From: an uncultured Rickettsiales bacterium
GTDB lineage: Bacteria > Pseudomonadota > Alphaproteobacteria > Rickettsiales > UBA1997
Reading direction: 5' to 3'
Assembly: GCA_937927795.1 (NCBI GenBank)
Contig: CALBSF010000214.1
Span: 1-17,929 of the forward strand
DNA length: 17,929 nucleotides
The notes under the pieces were generated by a model. That model was not told the origin of the DNA, searched no databases, and was given only the letters and a program-made list of their open reading frames with translations. Both the position numbers and the translations under genes were made by a program. How positions within the stretch are numbered: the first letter of the stretch is position 1; each line of letters opens with the position of its first letter. Of this stretch, positions 6,540 to 14,662 are shown in pieces.

Positions 6540-7334
6540 CTAAGAAAGAACATCTCTCATTGAATAAAACCCAGCTTGTTTTGCACTTCCCCAAATAGCA
6601 GCTCTAACCGCTCCTTTAGCAAAAATATCGCGATTTGAAGCTTTGTGAGTTAATTCAATTCTTTCACCTTCTCCTGCAAAAACTACACTATGATCACCAA
6701 TTACATCGCCGCCTCTTAAGGTGGCAAATCCAATTTCACCTTGTTTTCTTTGGGCATCTTTACCAAAGCGCGCCATATTAGCAACTTCTTTTAAATCAAC
6801 ATTCCTTCCTTTTGCAGCGGCTGCGCCAAGAGATAAAGCGGTTCCAGAAGGTGCGTCAACTTTATTTTTATGATGCATTTCAACAATTTCTATATCATAA
6901 TCATCATGCAAAACACTAGCTACTTTTTCAGCTAAATTCATTAATAAATTGACCCCAACCGACATATTAGAAGACCAAATAATTACAGCTTCTTTGGCAT
7001 ATGAGATTAATTCTTGCTTTTCTTTATCCGAAAATCCAGTTGTGCCGCAAACCATTATTTTAGAGCTTTCAGCGCATCTTTGAGCAATTTCTAAGCTTAA
7101 TGCTGGAGAAGAAAAATCAATTATCGCATCACAATTAGCAATGAATTCCTCAATATTTGCGGTAATTTTTGCTTCACCCTTATCAAATCCTAGAAAATCT
7201 GCTAGATTACGATTTACAAGCTCGCTGCCATGTCTTGTCAGTCCACTAGATAATTCAACGATTGAATCTTGTAAAATAGTGCTAGCAATTGCCTTTCCCA
7301 TTCTGCCGCTAATTCCGGTAACTCCAATTTTCAT
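6540..7334 (-). CDS. dapB: 4-hydroxy-tetrahydrodipicolinate reductase
   Basis: DapB reduces 4-hydroxy-tetrahydrodipicolinate with NAD(P)H to tetrahydrodipicolinate in the diaminopimelate/lysine pathway, in the cytoplasm. From the ATG at 7334 it has 264 residues, near the usual 240-275. Features are a Rossmann nucleotide site GVTGISGRMGKA (4-15), DAIIDFSSP (69-77), CGTTGF (96-101), and the catalytic/substrate segment EMHHKNKVDAPSGTAL (152-167) with the paired His, Lys and SGT loop. A C-terminal RGGDVIGDHSVVFAGEGERIE-like stretch follows. An in-frame ATG at 7373 would add 13 residues (MREFKRILIKIFY) not expected in the family, so the inner start directly before the Rossmann strand is chosen. 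Its product is the substrate of DapD, whose gene lies about 6 kb away on the same strand. The gene is divergent from gyrA. Confidence 0.95.
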   Translation of the reverse strand: MKIGVTGISGRMGKAIASTILQDSIVELSSGLTRHGSELVNRNLADFLGFDKGEAKITANIEEFIANCDAIIDFSSPALSLEIAQRCAESSKIMVCGTTGFSDKEKQELISYAKEAVIIWSSNMSVGVNLLMNLAEKVASVLHDDYDIEIVEMHHKNKVDAPSGTALSLGAAAAKGRNVDLKEVANMARFGKDAQRKQGEIGFATLRGGDVIGDHSVVFAGEGERIELTHKASNRDIFAKGAVRAAIWGSAKQAGFYSMRDVLS

Positions 7335-7441
7335 ATAAAAAATTTTAATTAATATTCTTTTAAATTCTCTCATTCCATAAGTTCAAAGGCAAGTAAATTT
7401 ATTACTAGGTGCTACTACCGGTAATTATCCCATGTTTTTTC

Positions 7442-7471
7442 TTGCACTTTATAGCAAAAACCCGCTATAAT
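7442..7471 (+). promoter_or_regulatory. sigma70-type promoter of gyrA
   Basis: TTGCAC (7442-7447) and a consensus TATAAT (7466-7471) are 18 bases apart, in the 150-bp space between divergent dapB and gyrA. A start near 7478 gives a leader of about 45 bases. A perfect dyad TTATAGC/GCTATAA (7449-7455 and 7464-7470) lies across the spacer and the -10 box. It could be a regulator site or a local DNA-structure element. Confidence 0.65.
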
Positions 7472-7523
7472 TGCCGACCTTCTTTGAAGTTTTCATCAAA
7501 ACTAATTTCTATTTACTTAAAAA

Positions 7524-10343
7524 ATGACCAGTGATTTAAAAAACGATACAACTAAAGCTATGCCGCAAGTTTATGTGGGAAAAGATGTGCAGTCGGTTTC
7601 GCTAGTTGGTGAAATGAGAAAATCATATTTAGATTACGCGATGAGCGTTATTGTTGCGCGCGCGATTCCTGATGCTTGCGATGGTTTAAAACCAGTTCAC
7701 CGCCGTATTCTTTACGCGATGTATGAAGGAAATTATGATTACAATAAACCATTTAAAAAATCCGCTAGAATTGTCGGTGAAGTGATGGGTAAATATCACC
7801 CACATGGTGACTCAGCAATTTACGAATCTTTAGTTCGTATGGCGCAAGATTTCTCGATGCGTTTGCCATTAATTGACGGGCAGGGTAACTTTGGTTCAAT
7901 TGATGATGATCCGCCTGCAGCAATGCGTTATACTGAGTCTCGTTTAGAAAAAGTTTCGCATACAATGCTTGACGATTTGGACAAAGACACAGTTGATTTT
8001 GTTCCAAATTATGATGGATCAGAAAGAGAGCCAAAAGTTTTGCCAGCAAGATTTCCAAATCTTTTAGTTAATGGCTCAGGCGGTATCGCCGTTGGTATGG
8101 CAACTAATATTCCTCCTCATAATTTAGGAGAAGTAATTGATGGCTGCTTAGCATATATTGATAATAATGATATCACTATTGATGAATTAATTAAAATTAT
8201 TCCCGCGCCAGATTTTCCAACTGGTGGAATTATTTTAGGAAGATCAGGATTTAACTCTGCAGCTAACACTGGACGCGGTTCAGTGATTATGCGTGGTCGT
8301 CATAAAATTGAAAAAATTGGTGGTGGAAAAAACGCAATTATTATCACCGAAATTCCTTATCAAGTTAATAAAGCAAAGTTAGTAGAAAAAATTGCCGACT
8401 TAGTAAAAGATAAAAAAATTGAAGGAATTACTGATTTAAGAGACGAGTCTGATCGTGATGGAATCCGCGTGGTTATTGAGCTTAGACGCGATGCAATGGA
8501 AGAAGTAATTATCAATCAATTATATAGCTTTACAGATTTACAAACCAGTTTTGGTGTAAATATGTTAGCTCTAAATCATGGCAAACCAGAATTATTAAAC
8601 ATCTTAGAAGTATTAAAAATTTTCGCTGCCTTTAGAGAAAAAGTTGTTACTCGCAGAACCAATTTCTTGCTAAATAAAGCGCGCGATAAAACTCACATTT
8701 TAATTGGTTTAGCAGTTGCAGTTGCAAATATTGATGAAATTGTTGAATTGATTAAAAAGTCAAAAGATGCTGCGGAAGCAAAAGAAAAATTACTTGCTAA
8801 ACCTTGGTCTGCGGGCATTGTTGAGGCAATGATTAAACTTGTTCAAGATAAAGGAAATAAAATTCAAAACGGAAAATTCTATTTTACCGAAGTTCAAGCA
8901 AAAGCAATTTTAGAAATGAGATTGGCTCGTTTGACTGGTCTTGAAATGGAAAAAATCAATGATGAGTTAAAACTTTTAGCTGCTGAAATTTCTGGATATT
9001 TAGAGCTTTTATCTGACAGAAATAAATTAATGGCTTTGGTCAAAAAAGAATTAATTGAAGTTAAAGAAGAGTTTGCAACTCCTAGAAAATCAACCATCGA
9101 AGATTCTGAATTTGAAGTTGATATTGAAGATTTAATTCCAAAAGAAGATATGGTGGTGGTTGGAACCATGAATGGTTACATCAAAAGAGTTGCCCTTTCT
9201 GCCTACAGAACTCAAAGACGCGGCGGAAAAGGTCGTAGCGCAATGGATGTTCGTGATGAAGATATTGCAACCGATATTTTTGTTACCAACACTCACACAC
9301 CAATTTTATTTTTCTCAAGCAAAGGAAAAGTTTATCGTTTGAAAACTTACAAACTTCCTCTTGGAAGCCCGCAAGCAAAGGGTCGCGCTTTAGTTAACCT
9401 GCTTCCTTTAGAGCAAGATGAAAAAATTTCTACCATTCTTGCATTGCCAGAAGATGAATCAACTTGGAAAGATTTGAGTATTATTTTTGCTACATCAAAT
9501 GGTGATATCAGAAGAAACTCAATGGATCAATTTGTTGATATTAGATCAAGCGGTAAAATTGCAATGAAGTTAGAGGGCGATGAAGCCTTGATTGGCGTAA
9601 ATTTATGTCATGAAAAAAATGACATTATGCTTTCAACTAAAAGCGGAAAATGTATTCGTTTTCCTGTTGCAAAATTAAGAACTTTCCAAAGCCGTAATTC
9701 TACTGGTGTTAGAGGTATAAAACTTGAAGCGGGCAATAAAGTTATTGCAATGTCAGTTTTAACTCATGCCGGTGAAGACATGGAAGTTAAAGAAAAATAT
9801 TTATCAATTGATTTAGAAAAGCGTTTAGAACTTAGAGACGCACTAATTCATAATAAAAATCTTAAAGAAAATCCAGCGCCTGATTTATTAGAACAACCTC
9901 GCGCGCTTCCTAAAATCAAGGTTGAAGGCTTGTCGCAAGAAGTAATCGAAGAAATGGCAATGCTAGAAGAATTTATTTTAACTATAACCGAAAATGGTTA
10001 TGGAAAAAGATCTTCTGCTTATGAATATCGAATCACTAATCGTGGCGGCTCAGGAATCACTAATATTATCACTTCAAAAAGAAATGGTAATGTTGTTGCA
10101 AGCTTCCCAATCGAAGGTAAAGATCAAGTGATGGTTATTACCAACAAAGGAACTTTAATTAGAACTGAAGTTGGAACAGTTAGAATCACTGGCAGAAACA
10201 CTCAAGGCGTTACTTTAATTAAAGCTAAAGACGAAACAGTTGTTTCAGTTGCAAGAATTGCGCATACTGGAAATAAAGAGGTTGACGAAGCAGAAACTGG
10301 CGAAGAGCCTTCTGCTGAAGGCGGTGAGGCAGTAGAAGCTTAA
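7524..10343 (+). CDS. gyrA: DNA gyrase subunit A
   Basis: GyrA is the DNA breakage-reunion subunit of gyrase (A2B2), which introduces negative supercoils using ATP hydrolysis by GyrB. The 939-residue protein is complete. It has the winged-helix/quinolone region KYHPHGDSAIYESLVRMAQ (90-108) with Ser97 and Glu101 at the E. coli 83/87 positions, and catalytic Tyr136 in AAMRYTES (132-139). The coiled-coil tower has the ILEMRLARLTGLE segment (462-474), and a beta-pinwheel C-terminal domain starts near 540 with the GyrA box QRRGGKG (564-570) needed for DNA wrapping. Residues about 750-815 form a charged insertion between blades, as is usual in alphaproteobacterial GyrA, before ITENGYGKRSSAYEYRITNR. 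The tail is acidic. The ATG at 7524 lacks a Shine-Dalgarno but follows a strong promoter. No quinolone-resistance change is visible at Ser97. Confidence 0.98.
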   Translation: MTSDLKNDTTKAMPQVYVGKDVQSVSLVGEMRKSYLDYAMSVIVARAIPDACDGLKPVHRRILYAMYEGNYDYNKPFKKSARIVGEVMGKYHPHGDSAIYESLVRMAQDFSMRLPLIDGQGNFGSIDDDPPAAMRYTESRLEKVSHTMLDDLDKDTVDFVPNYDGSEREPKVLPARFPNLLVNGSGGIAVGMATNIPPHNLGEVIDGCLAYIDNNDITIDELIKIIPAPDFPTGGIILGRSGFNSAANTGRGSVIMRGRHKIEKIGGGKNAIIITEIPYQVNKAKLVEKIADLVKDKKIEGITDLRDESDRDGIRVVIELRRDAMEEVIINQLYSFTDLQTSFGVNMLALNHGKPELLNILEVLKIFAAFREKVVTRRTNFLLNKARDKTHILIGLAVAVANIDEIVELIKKSKDAAEAKEKLLAKPWSAGIVEAMIKLVQDKGNKIQNGKFYFTEVQAKAILEMRLARLTGLEMEKINDELKLLAAEISGYLELLSDRNKLMALVKKELIEVKEEFATPRKSTIEDSEFEVDIEDLIPKEDMVVVGTMNGYIKRVALSAYRTQRRGGKGRSAMDVRDEDIATDIFVTNTHTPILFFSSKGKVYRLKTYKLPLGSPQAKGRALVNLLPLEQDEKISTILALPEDESTWKDLSIIFATSNGDIRRNSMDQFVDIRSSGKIAMKLEGDEALIGVNLCHEKNDIMLSTKSGKCIRFPVAKLRTFQSRNSTGVRGIKLEAGNKVIAMSVLTHAGEDMEVKEKYLSIDLEKRLELRDALIHNKNLKENPAPDLLEQPRALPKIKVEGLSQEVIEEMAMLEEFILTITENGYGKRSSAYEYRITNRGGSGITNIITSKRNGNVVASFPIEGKDQVMVITNKGTLIRTEVGTVRITGRNTQGVTLIKAKDETVVSVARIAHTGNKEVDEAETGEEPSAEGGEAVEA

Positions 10344-10365
10344 CAATTTATAAGAATTCTTTTTT
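10334..10365 (+). terminator. possible weak terminator after gyrA
   Basis: AGAA/CTTA (10334-10342) can pair with TAAG/TTCT (10351-10360) around a small internal loop, and a run of six T (10360-10365) follows. The stem is A/T-rich and overlaps the gyrA stop codon, so this is only a candidate. Confidence 0.25.
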
Positions 10366-10396
10366 GCAAATATTTAAACACAATCCTTTACAGCTA

Positions 10397-10424
10397 TTGA
10401 TTTTGTTTTTTTATTTGTTAAAAT
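10397..10424 (+). promoter_or_regulatory. candidate promoter of atpD-atpC
   Basis: TTGATT (10397-10402) and TAAAAT (10419-10424) are separated by 16 bases in the 142-bp gap after gyrA. A start near 10431 would give a leader of about 55 bases before the atpD ATG. The region is very T-rich, so matches of this kind are easy to find; support is the position and the need for a promoter here. Confidence 0.4.
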
Positions 10425-10485
10425 CGTCCCCTAGTTTTATAAAATTTTTAAAAGATTTTTTTCATTTTAAGTTCTTACAAAATAC

Positions 10486-11910
10486 ATGCAAAATAAAGGA
10501 AAAATCACGCAGGTAATATCTGCAGTTGTTGACGTTGAATTTGAAAATGGTGAATTGCCATTTTTATATAACGCTCTTGAATGTCAAAATAATGGCAAAA
10601 AATTAATTCTTGAAGTTGCTCTTCATATTGGCGAAAAATGTGTTCGTGCAATTGCAATGGATTCTACTGACGGCCTTACTCGTGGTCTAGAAGTTATTGA
10701 TCTTGGTGCGCCAATTTCAGTTCCAGTTGGTGAAGGAACTTTAGGTCGCATCATGAACGTAATTGGTGAACCAATTGATGAAAAAGGCGAAATTAAAACT
10801 GAATTTTTATCACCAATTCATGCGCAAGCCCCAGCTCTTGATCAACAAGCAACCGACACTGAAATTCTAGTTACTGGAATTAAGGTTATTGACCTTTTAG
10901 CGCCTTACGCAAAAGGTGGAAAAATCGGTCTATTTGGCGGCGCCGGCGTTGGTAAAACAGTTTTGATTATGGAATTAATCAATAACGTTGCTAAAGCCCA
11001 CAGCGGATATTCAGTATTTGCAGGTGTTGGTGAAAGAACCCGTGAAGGTAACGATTTATATCATGAAATGATTGATTCAGGCGTTATTGATACCAAAGAT
11101 TTTAAAAATTCTAAAGTGTCACTTGTTTACGGTCAAATGAACGAACCACCTGGAGCCAGAGCCCGCGTTGCTTTAACTGGTCTTACTCAAGCAGAATATT
11201 TCCGTGATAAAGAGGGTCGCGATGTGCTTTTTTTCGTTGATAATATTTTCCGCTTTACTCAAGCTGGTTCTGAAGTTTCAGCTCTTTTAGGTCGTATTCC
11301 TTCTGCGGTTGGTTATCAGCCAACCCTTGCAACTGAAATGGGTATGATGCAAGAAAGAATTACTTCAACCAAAAATGGCTCTATTACTTCAGTGCAAGCA
11401 ATTTATGTTCCTGCGGACGATCTAACTGATCCGGCTCCAGCAACATCTTTCTCGCATCTTGATGCCACAACAGTTCTTTCTCGTCAAATTGCTGAAATTG
11501 GTATTTATCCAGCGGTTGATCCTCTTGATTCTACTTCAAGAATTTTAGATCCTAGAATTGTTGGTCAAGAGCATTATGACGTTGCTCGTGAAGTTCAAAA
11601 AATTCTTCAAGCTTATAAATCTTTGCAAGATATTATCGCAATTCTTGGTATGGATGAGCTTTCAGAAGAAGATAAATTAACAGTTGCTCGCGCAAGAAAA
11701 ATTCAACGTTTCTTATCTCAACCTTTCCACGTTGCTGAAGTTTTCACTGGCTCTCCAGGTAAATTAGTAACTTTAAAGGACACAATTTCTGGTTTCAAAG
11801 CAATTTGTGCTGGTGATTATGATTATCTTCCAGAATCTGCTTTCTACATGGTTGGATCAATCGAAGAAGCAATTGCAAAAGGTGAAAAATTACTAAAAGA
11901 AGCGAAATAA
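10486..11910 (+). CDS. atpD: ATP synthase F1 subunit beta
   Basis: The beta subunit carries the catalytic sites of F1Fo ATP synthase on the cytoplasmic face of the inner membrane. The 474 residues match the family length. Motifs are the Walker A loop GGAGVGKT (151-158), GERTREGNDLYHEM (182-195) with the catalytic Glu, the Walker B-type strand VLFFVDNIFRFTQAGSEVSALLGR (about 247-270), the SITSVQAIYVPADDLTDPAP stretch (from 299) with the IYVPADD segment, and the DELSEED loop (390-396) that touches the gamma subunit. atpC starts one base after the stop, so the pair is an operon. atpH, atpA and atpG, which normally precede atpD, are not here; gyrA is. Split ATP synthase operons are known in Rickettsiales families, so this looks like lineage rearrangement rather than damage. 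Confidence 0.98.
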   Translation: MQNKGKITQVISAVVDVEFENGELPFLYNALECQNNGKKLILEVALHIGEKCVRAIAMDSTDGLTRGLEVIDLGAPISVPVGEGTLGRIMNVIGEPIDEKGEIKTEFLSPIHAQAPALDQQATDTEILVTGIKVIDLLAPYAKGGKIGLFGGAGVGKTVLIMELINNVAKAHSGYSVFAGVGERTREGNDLYHEMIDSGVIDTKDFKNSKVSLVYGQMNEPPGARARVALTGLTQAEYFRDKEGRDVLFFVDNIFRFTQAGSEVSALLGRIPSAVGYQPTLATEMGMMQERITSTKNGSITSVQAIYVPADDLTDPAPATSFSHLDATTVLSRQIAEIGIYPAVDPLDSTSRILDPRIVGQEHYDVAREVQKILQAYKSLQDIIAILGMDELSEEDKLTVARARKIQRFLSQPFHVAEVFTGSPGKLVTLKDTISGFKAICAGDYDYLPESAFYMVGSIEEAIAKGEKLLKEAK

Positions 11911-11911
11911 A

Positions 11912-12163
11912 ATGACTAATTTGAATCTTGAAATCATCTCTCTAGGCGGCATTGTTTTTAAAGGACAATGTCACCTGGCAGTAATACCAGCAGCCAATGG
12001 CGCCATTGGTGTAATGTATGATCATGAGTCAATTATTACTAGTTTAAAAGAAGGAAAAATCGAGATTTTTGATGACAAACAAAATCTAGTCAAAGAATTT
12101 GATGTAAAAGGTGGCTTTGCTGAAATGCATGCGGCAGAGAAGTTAGTTGTGTTGATTGATTAA
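11912..12163 (+). CDS. atpC: ATP synthase F1 subunit epsilon, N-terminal domain only
   Basis: Epsilon joins gamma in the central rotor stalk and couples it to the c-ring. The 83 residues cover only the beta-sandwich domain: LEIISLGGIVFKGQCHLAVIP (about 5-25), ANGAIGVMYDHESIITSLKEG (28-48) and a final GGFAEMHAAEKLVVLID. The canonical protein of 130-140 residues has two further C-terminal helices that act as an ATP-responsive brake on hydrolysis. Here the frame stops at 12161-12163 and the next gene's 3' end begins 17 bases on, so no remnant of the helices can exist downstream. Retaining the coupling domain while losing the inhibitory one is seen in some reduced alphaproteobacteria. The gene is translated right behind atpD (one-base gap), probably by coupling, since no Shine-Dalgarno is visible. 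Confidence 0.88.
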   Translation: MTNLNLEIISLGGIVFKGQCHLAVIPAANGAIGVMYDHESIITSLKEGKIEIFDDKQNLVKEFDVKGGFAEMHAAEKLVVLID

Positions 12164-12179
12164 GATCCCAGGCGGTCCC

Positions 12180-13022
12180 CTAATGCCAAACCATCAATAA
12201 AAACATTCCGCAAGTTATAATAATTGAAGAAATCACGCGATTTTTTCCATTTTTTTCTTTTAAAAATAACGCCCCAATTAGCGCTCCAAAAACCGTGCCA
12301 AACTCTCTAATCGGCGTTAAAACTGAAATTGAATAAATATTTATTGCCCATAAAAATAACATGTAAGAAAGTGGGGCTAGAACTGCTCCAATGGCTATTG
12401 CTTTGTAATTTAATTTCCATTCTTTGACTAAATTTTGAGCGCGATCTTTTAAAATAAATGGCAGCAAGGCAATAATATTTCCCAAAGTTCCAATTTGATT
12501 AAGACTAATAACATCGATATATTTTGATGCTAATTTATCAATCACAATATATGCAGCAATAGTTGCGCCAACTATCAAAGCCAATAGCAGAATCTTGTAA
12601 TTTAATTTTGAAAGACGGATTTCGCTGATAAAAAATATTCCACTAATAATTATAAGAATTCCAATCCAGCCTAAAATTGATAAATCTTCCTTTAAAAACA
12701 AAACTCCAAATAATGGAATAATCAATAAGCTGCTGCCGCGAATTATTGGATAGCTTTGTGACAAGTCAGCAATGGTGTAGAGTCGCGCCAAAAAAATAAA
12801 ATAAATTCCATGAGCCATCATTGACAAAACAAACAGCAAGCCAGCTTTGGAAATAAAATTAATTTGAAATAATTTGGGTAAAAATATTGGCGCAAAAACA
12901 ATAAATGAAAGCACTTGCACCGAAAATAAAAAAGCTATTTTATTATAACTTTTCTTGGTGCAAACATTCCATAAGGCATGAAAAAATCCAGAAAATAAAA
13001 CGATAATTATGGCATTAATCAT
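12180..13022 (-). CDS. EamA/DMT-family transporter
   Basis: This is an inner-membrane carrier of the drug/metabolite transporter superfamily with ten predicted helices in two EamA repeats. The first repeat ends with YPIIRGSSLLIIPLFGVLFL (about 91-110) followed by KE; the second has the matching TPIREFGTVFGALIGALFL (about 237-255) followed by KE. This internal duplication is the main evidence. The 280-residue length is normal. The ATG at 13022 puts a helix (FSGFFHALWNVCTKK) directly at the N-terminus. Rickettsiales use several such carriers to import host metabolites such as S-adenosylmethionine, but nothing in this sequence tells the substrate. It is convergent with atpC (16 bases between stops) and lies 111 bases downstream of dapD on the same strand, so it could be read from the hemD-dapD operon or from its own promoter. 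Confidence 0.85.
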   Translation of the reverse strand: MINAIIIVLFSGFFHALWNVCTKKSYNKIAFLFSVQVLSFIVFAPIFLPKLFQINFISKAGLLFVLSMMAHGIYFIFLARLYTIADLSQSYPIIRGSSLLIIPLFGVLFLKEDLSILGWIGILIIISGIFFISEIRLSKLNYKILLLALIVGATIAAYIVIDKLASKYIDVISLNQIGTLGNIIALLPFILKDRAQNLVKEWKLNYKAIAIGAVLAPLSYMLFLWAINIYSISVLTPIREFGTVFGALIGALFLKEKNGKNRVISSIIITCGMFLLMVWH

Positions 13023-13133
13023 AGCTCAATTTTACCTTTTAGAAGTTTAATGTCTTTTTTTACGCAGGATTGTTATGCGCTATATGATATAATTATCAAT
13101 TTCTAAGGGGTTATTTTTATTTGGGTCTTAAAA

Positions 13134-13970
13134 CTAATCCCTAAGCAATTCATTAACCGAAGTTTTTGATCTGGTTTTTTCATCTACTCTTTTTACAATA
13201 ATTGCAGCGTAAAGTGATAGGTTTTTATCGCCTTTGCTTGATGCGATATTACCGGGAACAACCACTGAATAAGCGGGAACGCGGCCGTAAAAAATTTCTC
13301 CACTTTCTCGATCAATAATTTTAGTTGATGCTCCAATATAAACCCCCATCGAAATTACTGAACCGGTTTCAACAATCACGCCTTCAGCAATTTCGCTTCT
13401 TGCGCCGATAAAGCAATTATCTTCAATAATTACTGGATTTGCTTGTAGTGGCTCTAAAACCCCGCCAATTCCAGCGCCACCAGAGATGTGGCAATTTTTT
13501 CCAATTTGAGCGCAAGATCCAACTGTTGCCCAAGTGTCAACCATGGTTCCTTCATCAACATATGCCCCTAGATTCACAAAAGAAGGAAGTAGAACGGCAT
13601 TTTTAGCGATAAATGCAGAATAACGCACTATTGCACCTGGAACCACTCTAAAGCCAGCTTTTTTGAAATCTTCTTCGCTCCAATTAGAAAATTTTAAAGC
13701 AACTTTATCGAAATAAGTTAAACTATCGCCGCCCGCAACTTGATGTTTACTTAAATAATTATCGTTAAGACGAAAAGATAATAAAATTGCTTTTTTCACC
13801 CATTGATTTACTTGCCAAACATCATTTTGTTTTTCACAAACTCTAAGGCTTCCACTATCAAGCAAAGCTAGCGTTTGATCAACTGCGTCGCGAATTTCCC
13901 CTTTAGTTACAAAATTAATTTCCGCTCTTTTTTCAAAAGCATTTTCAATAATTATAGAAAGATTTTTCAT
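13134..13970 (-). CDS. dapD: tetrahydrodipicolinate N-succinyltransferase
   Basis: DapD transfers succinyl from succinyl-CoA to tetrahydrodipicolinate, the first step of the succinylase branch to meso-diaminopimelate, in the cytoplasm. The 278-residue protein is full length. It has an N-terminal helical domain with QWVKKAILLSFRL (56-68), then a left-handed beta-helix of hexapeptide repeats (about 105-235) including GAYVDEGTMVDTWATVGSCA (135-154), GGAGIGGVLEPLQANPVII (164-182), DNCFIGARSEIAEG (185-198) and a closing FYGRVPAYSVVVPG (227-240). The gene starts two bases after the hemY-like gene, so it is the distal gene of a hemD, mic60-like, hemY-like, dapD unit. Its donor is made by succinyl-CoA synthetase, whose beta-subunit gene (sucC) is divergent from the head of the same operon; this is suggestive but not proof of co-regulation. 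Confidence 0.96.
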   Translation of the reverse strand: MKNLSIIIENAFEKRAEINFVTKGEIRDAVDQTLALLDSGSLRVCEKQNDVWQVNQWVKKAILLSFRLNDNYLSKHQVAGGDSLTYFDKVALKFSNWSEEDFKKAGFRVVPGAIVRYSAFIAKNAVLLPSFVNLGAYVDEGTMVDTWATVGSCAQIGKNCHISGGAGIGGVLEPLQANPVIIEDNCFIGARSEIAEGVIVETGSVISMGVYIGASTKIIDRESGEIFYGRVPAYSVVVPGNIASSKGDKNLSLYAAIIVKRVDEKTRSKTSVNELLRD

Positions 13971-13972
13971 AT

Positions 13973-14659
13973 TTATTCTAAGTTACCATATTTTGTTACC
14001 AAGTCTTGAGCTTCTTGAGTCAAGCCGTGTTTTTTATAAAGTAAAAATAAGCTTTTTACAATATTTAAATCATCGTTTTTTACTGATAAAATTTGGGTGG
14101 CATAAGCAATGGCGCTAGTTTTATCTTCTTTTTTTAAAGCCAAGCCAAATTTTGATTTTAAAGTTAAAATTTTTGCATATTTATTTTCACCAAAGCGTGA
14201 AAAAATTTCAGAAGATTTTGCGAAATCTTGTTTGCCTAAAGAAATTTTTGCTAATAAAAAATTATTAATAGAAAAATTTTTAACTGATTTTAAGAATTTT
14301 TTTTGTAAATTTTCTGCTTCTTTAATGTCGCCAAGCTCAAGAGCCAAAAGGCTTTGCGATAATAATTCAAAAGCTTCATGATGACGACTTACAATTTTTT
14401 CTAATTGTTTAGTATAATTTCTTCTAAAAAATAATTTTAAAAAATTAGGAAATTTAATTGCCAAAATTCTTGCTAGTAAATAAGAGCAAGCAAAAACAAA
14501 AGAGGCAACAAATACCGATAATAAAACCGAGGTTAAAATATTGGTTTGAAGCTCATAACCAAGCCATGTAATTACCACCGAGCCATCGTGGTCAATCATC
14601 CAAACCAATGAAATTGTAATTGCAAAAGCAACAAATAAAAACCACAAAATTCCAAACAT
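13973..14659 (-). CDS. hemY: HemY-like membrane TPR protein, short form
   Basis: HemY-type proteins (COG3898) are inner-membrane proteins with two N-terminal helices and a periplasmic/cytoplasmic helical-repeat part. They are usually encoded behind hemD and hemX/mitofilin, and their biochemical role is not settled. This 228-residue protein has helices at about 2-20 and 42-66 with a short loop (DHDGSVVITWLGYELQT) of HemY type between them, then repeat-like helices (about 85-228) with LLALELGDIKEAENLQKKF (105-123), LLAKISLGKQDFAKSSEIF and a terminal GLTQEAQDL. Canonical members are about 350-500 residues, so the repeat region is shortened. The gene lies three bases after the mic60-like gene and two before dapD. 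Assignment rests on topology, the loop sequence and the classical gene order. This is not the protoporphyrinogen oxidase sometimes also called HemY. Confidence 0.7.
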   Translation of the reverse strand: MFGILWFLFVAFAITISLVWMIDHDGSVVITWLGYELQTNILTSVLLSVFVASFVFACSYLLARILAIKFPNFLKLFFRRNYTKQLEKIVSRHHEAFELLSQSLLALELGDIKEAENLQKKFLKSVKNFSINNFLLAKISLGKQDFAKSSEIFSRFGENKYAKILTLKSKFGLALKKEDKTSAIAYATQILSVKNDDLNIVKSLFLLYKKHGLTQEAQDLVTKYGNLE

Positions 14660-14662
14660 ATT

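Noticed and set aside
7335..7373. Longer dapB start at ATG 7373
   Set aside because: The extra 13 residues precede the usual Rossmann start and are not expected in DapB; kept only as an alternative.
7765..8058. 97-codon minus-strand frame inside gyrA
   Set aside because: It lies opposite the highly conserved breakage-reunion domain of gyrA; composition is that of a reverse-complement shadow.
8894..9169. 91-codon minus-strand frame inside gyrA
   Set aside because: Serine-rich antisense of the gyrA coiled-coil region; no start signal and no similarity.
13103..13145. Imperfect stem (CTAAGGGGTTA / TAATCCCTAAG) spanning the dapD stop
   Set aside because: One mismatch, a G.U pair, a ~21-base loop and no T run in the dapD direction; too weak to call a terminator.
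14109..14381. 90-codon plus-strand frame opposite the hemY-like gene
   Set aside because: The minus-strand protein fits operon spacing and topology; the plus-strand frame is Lys/Phe-rich antisense of A/T-rich codons.
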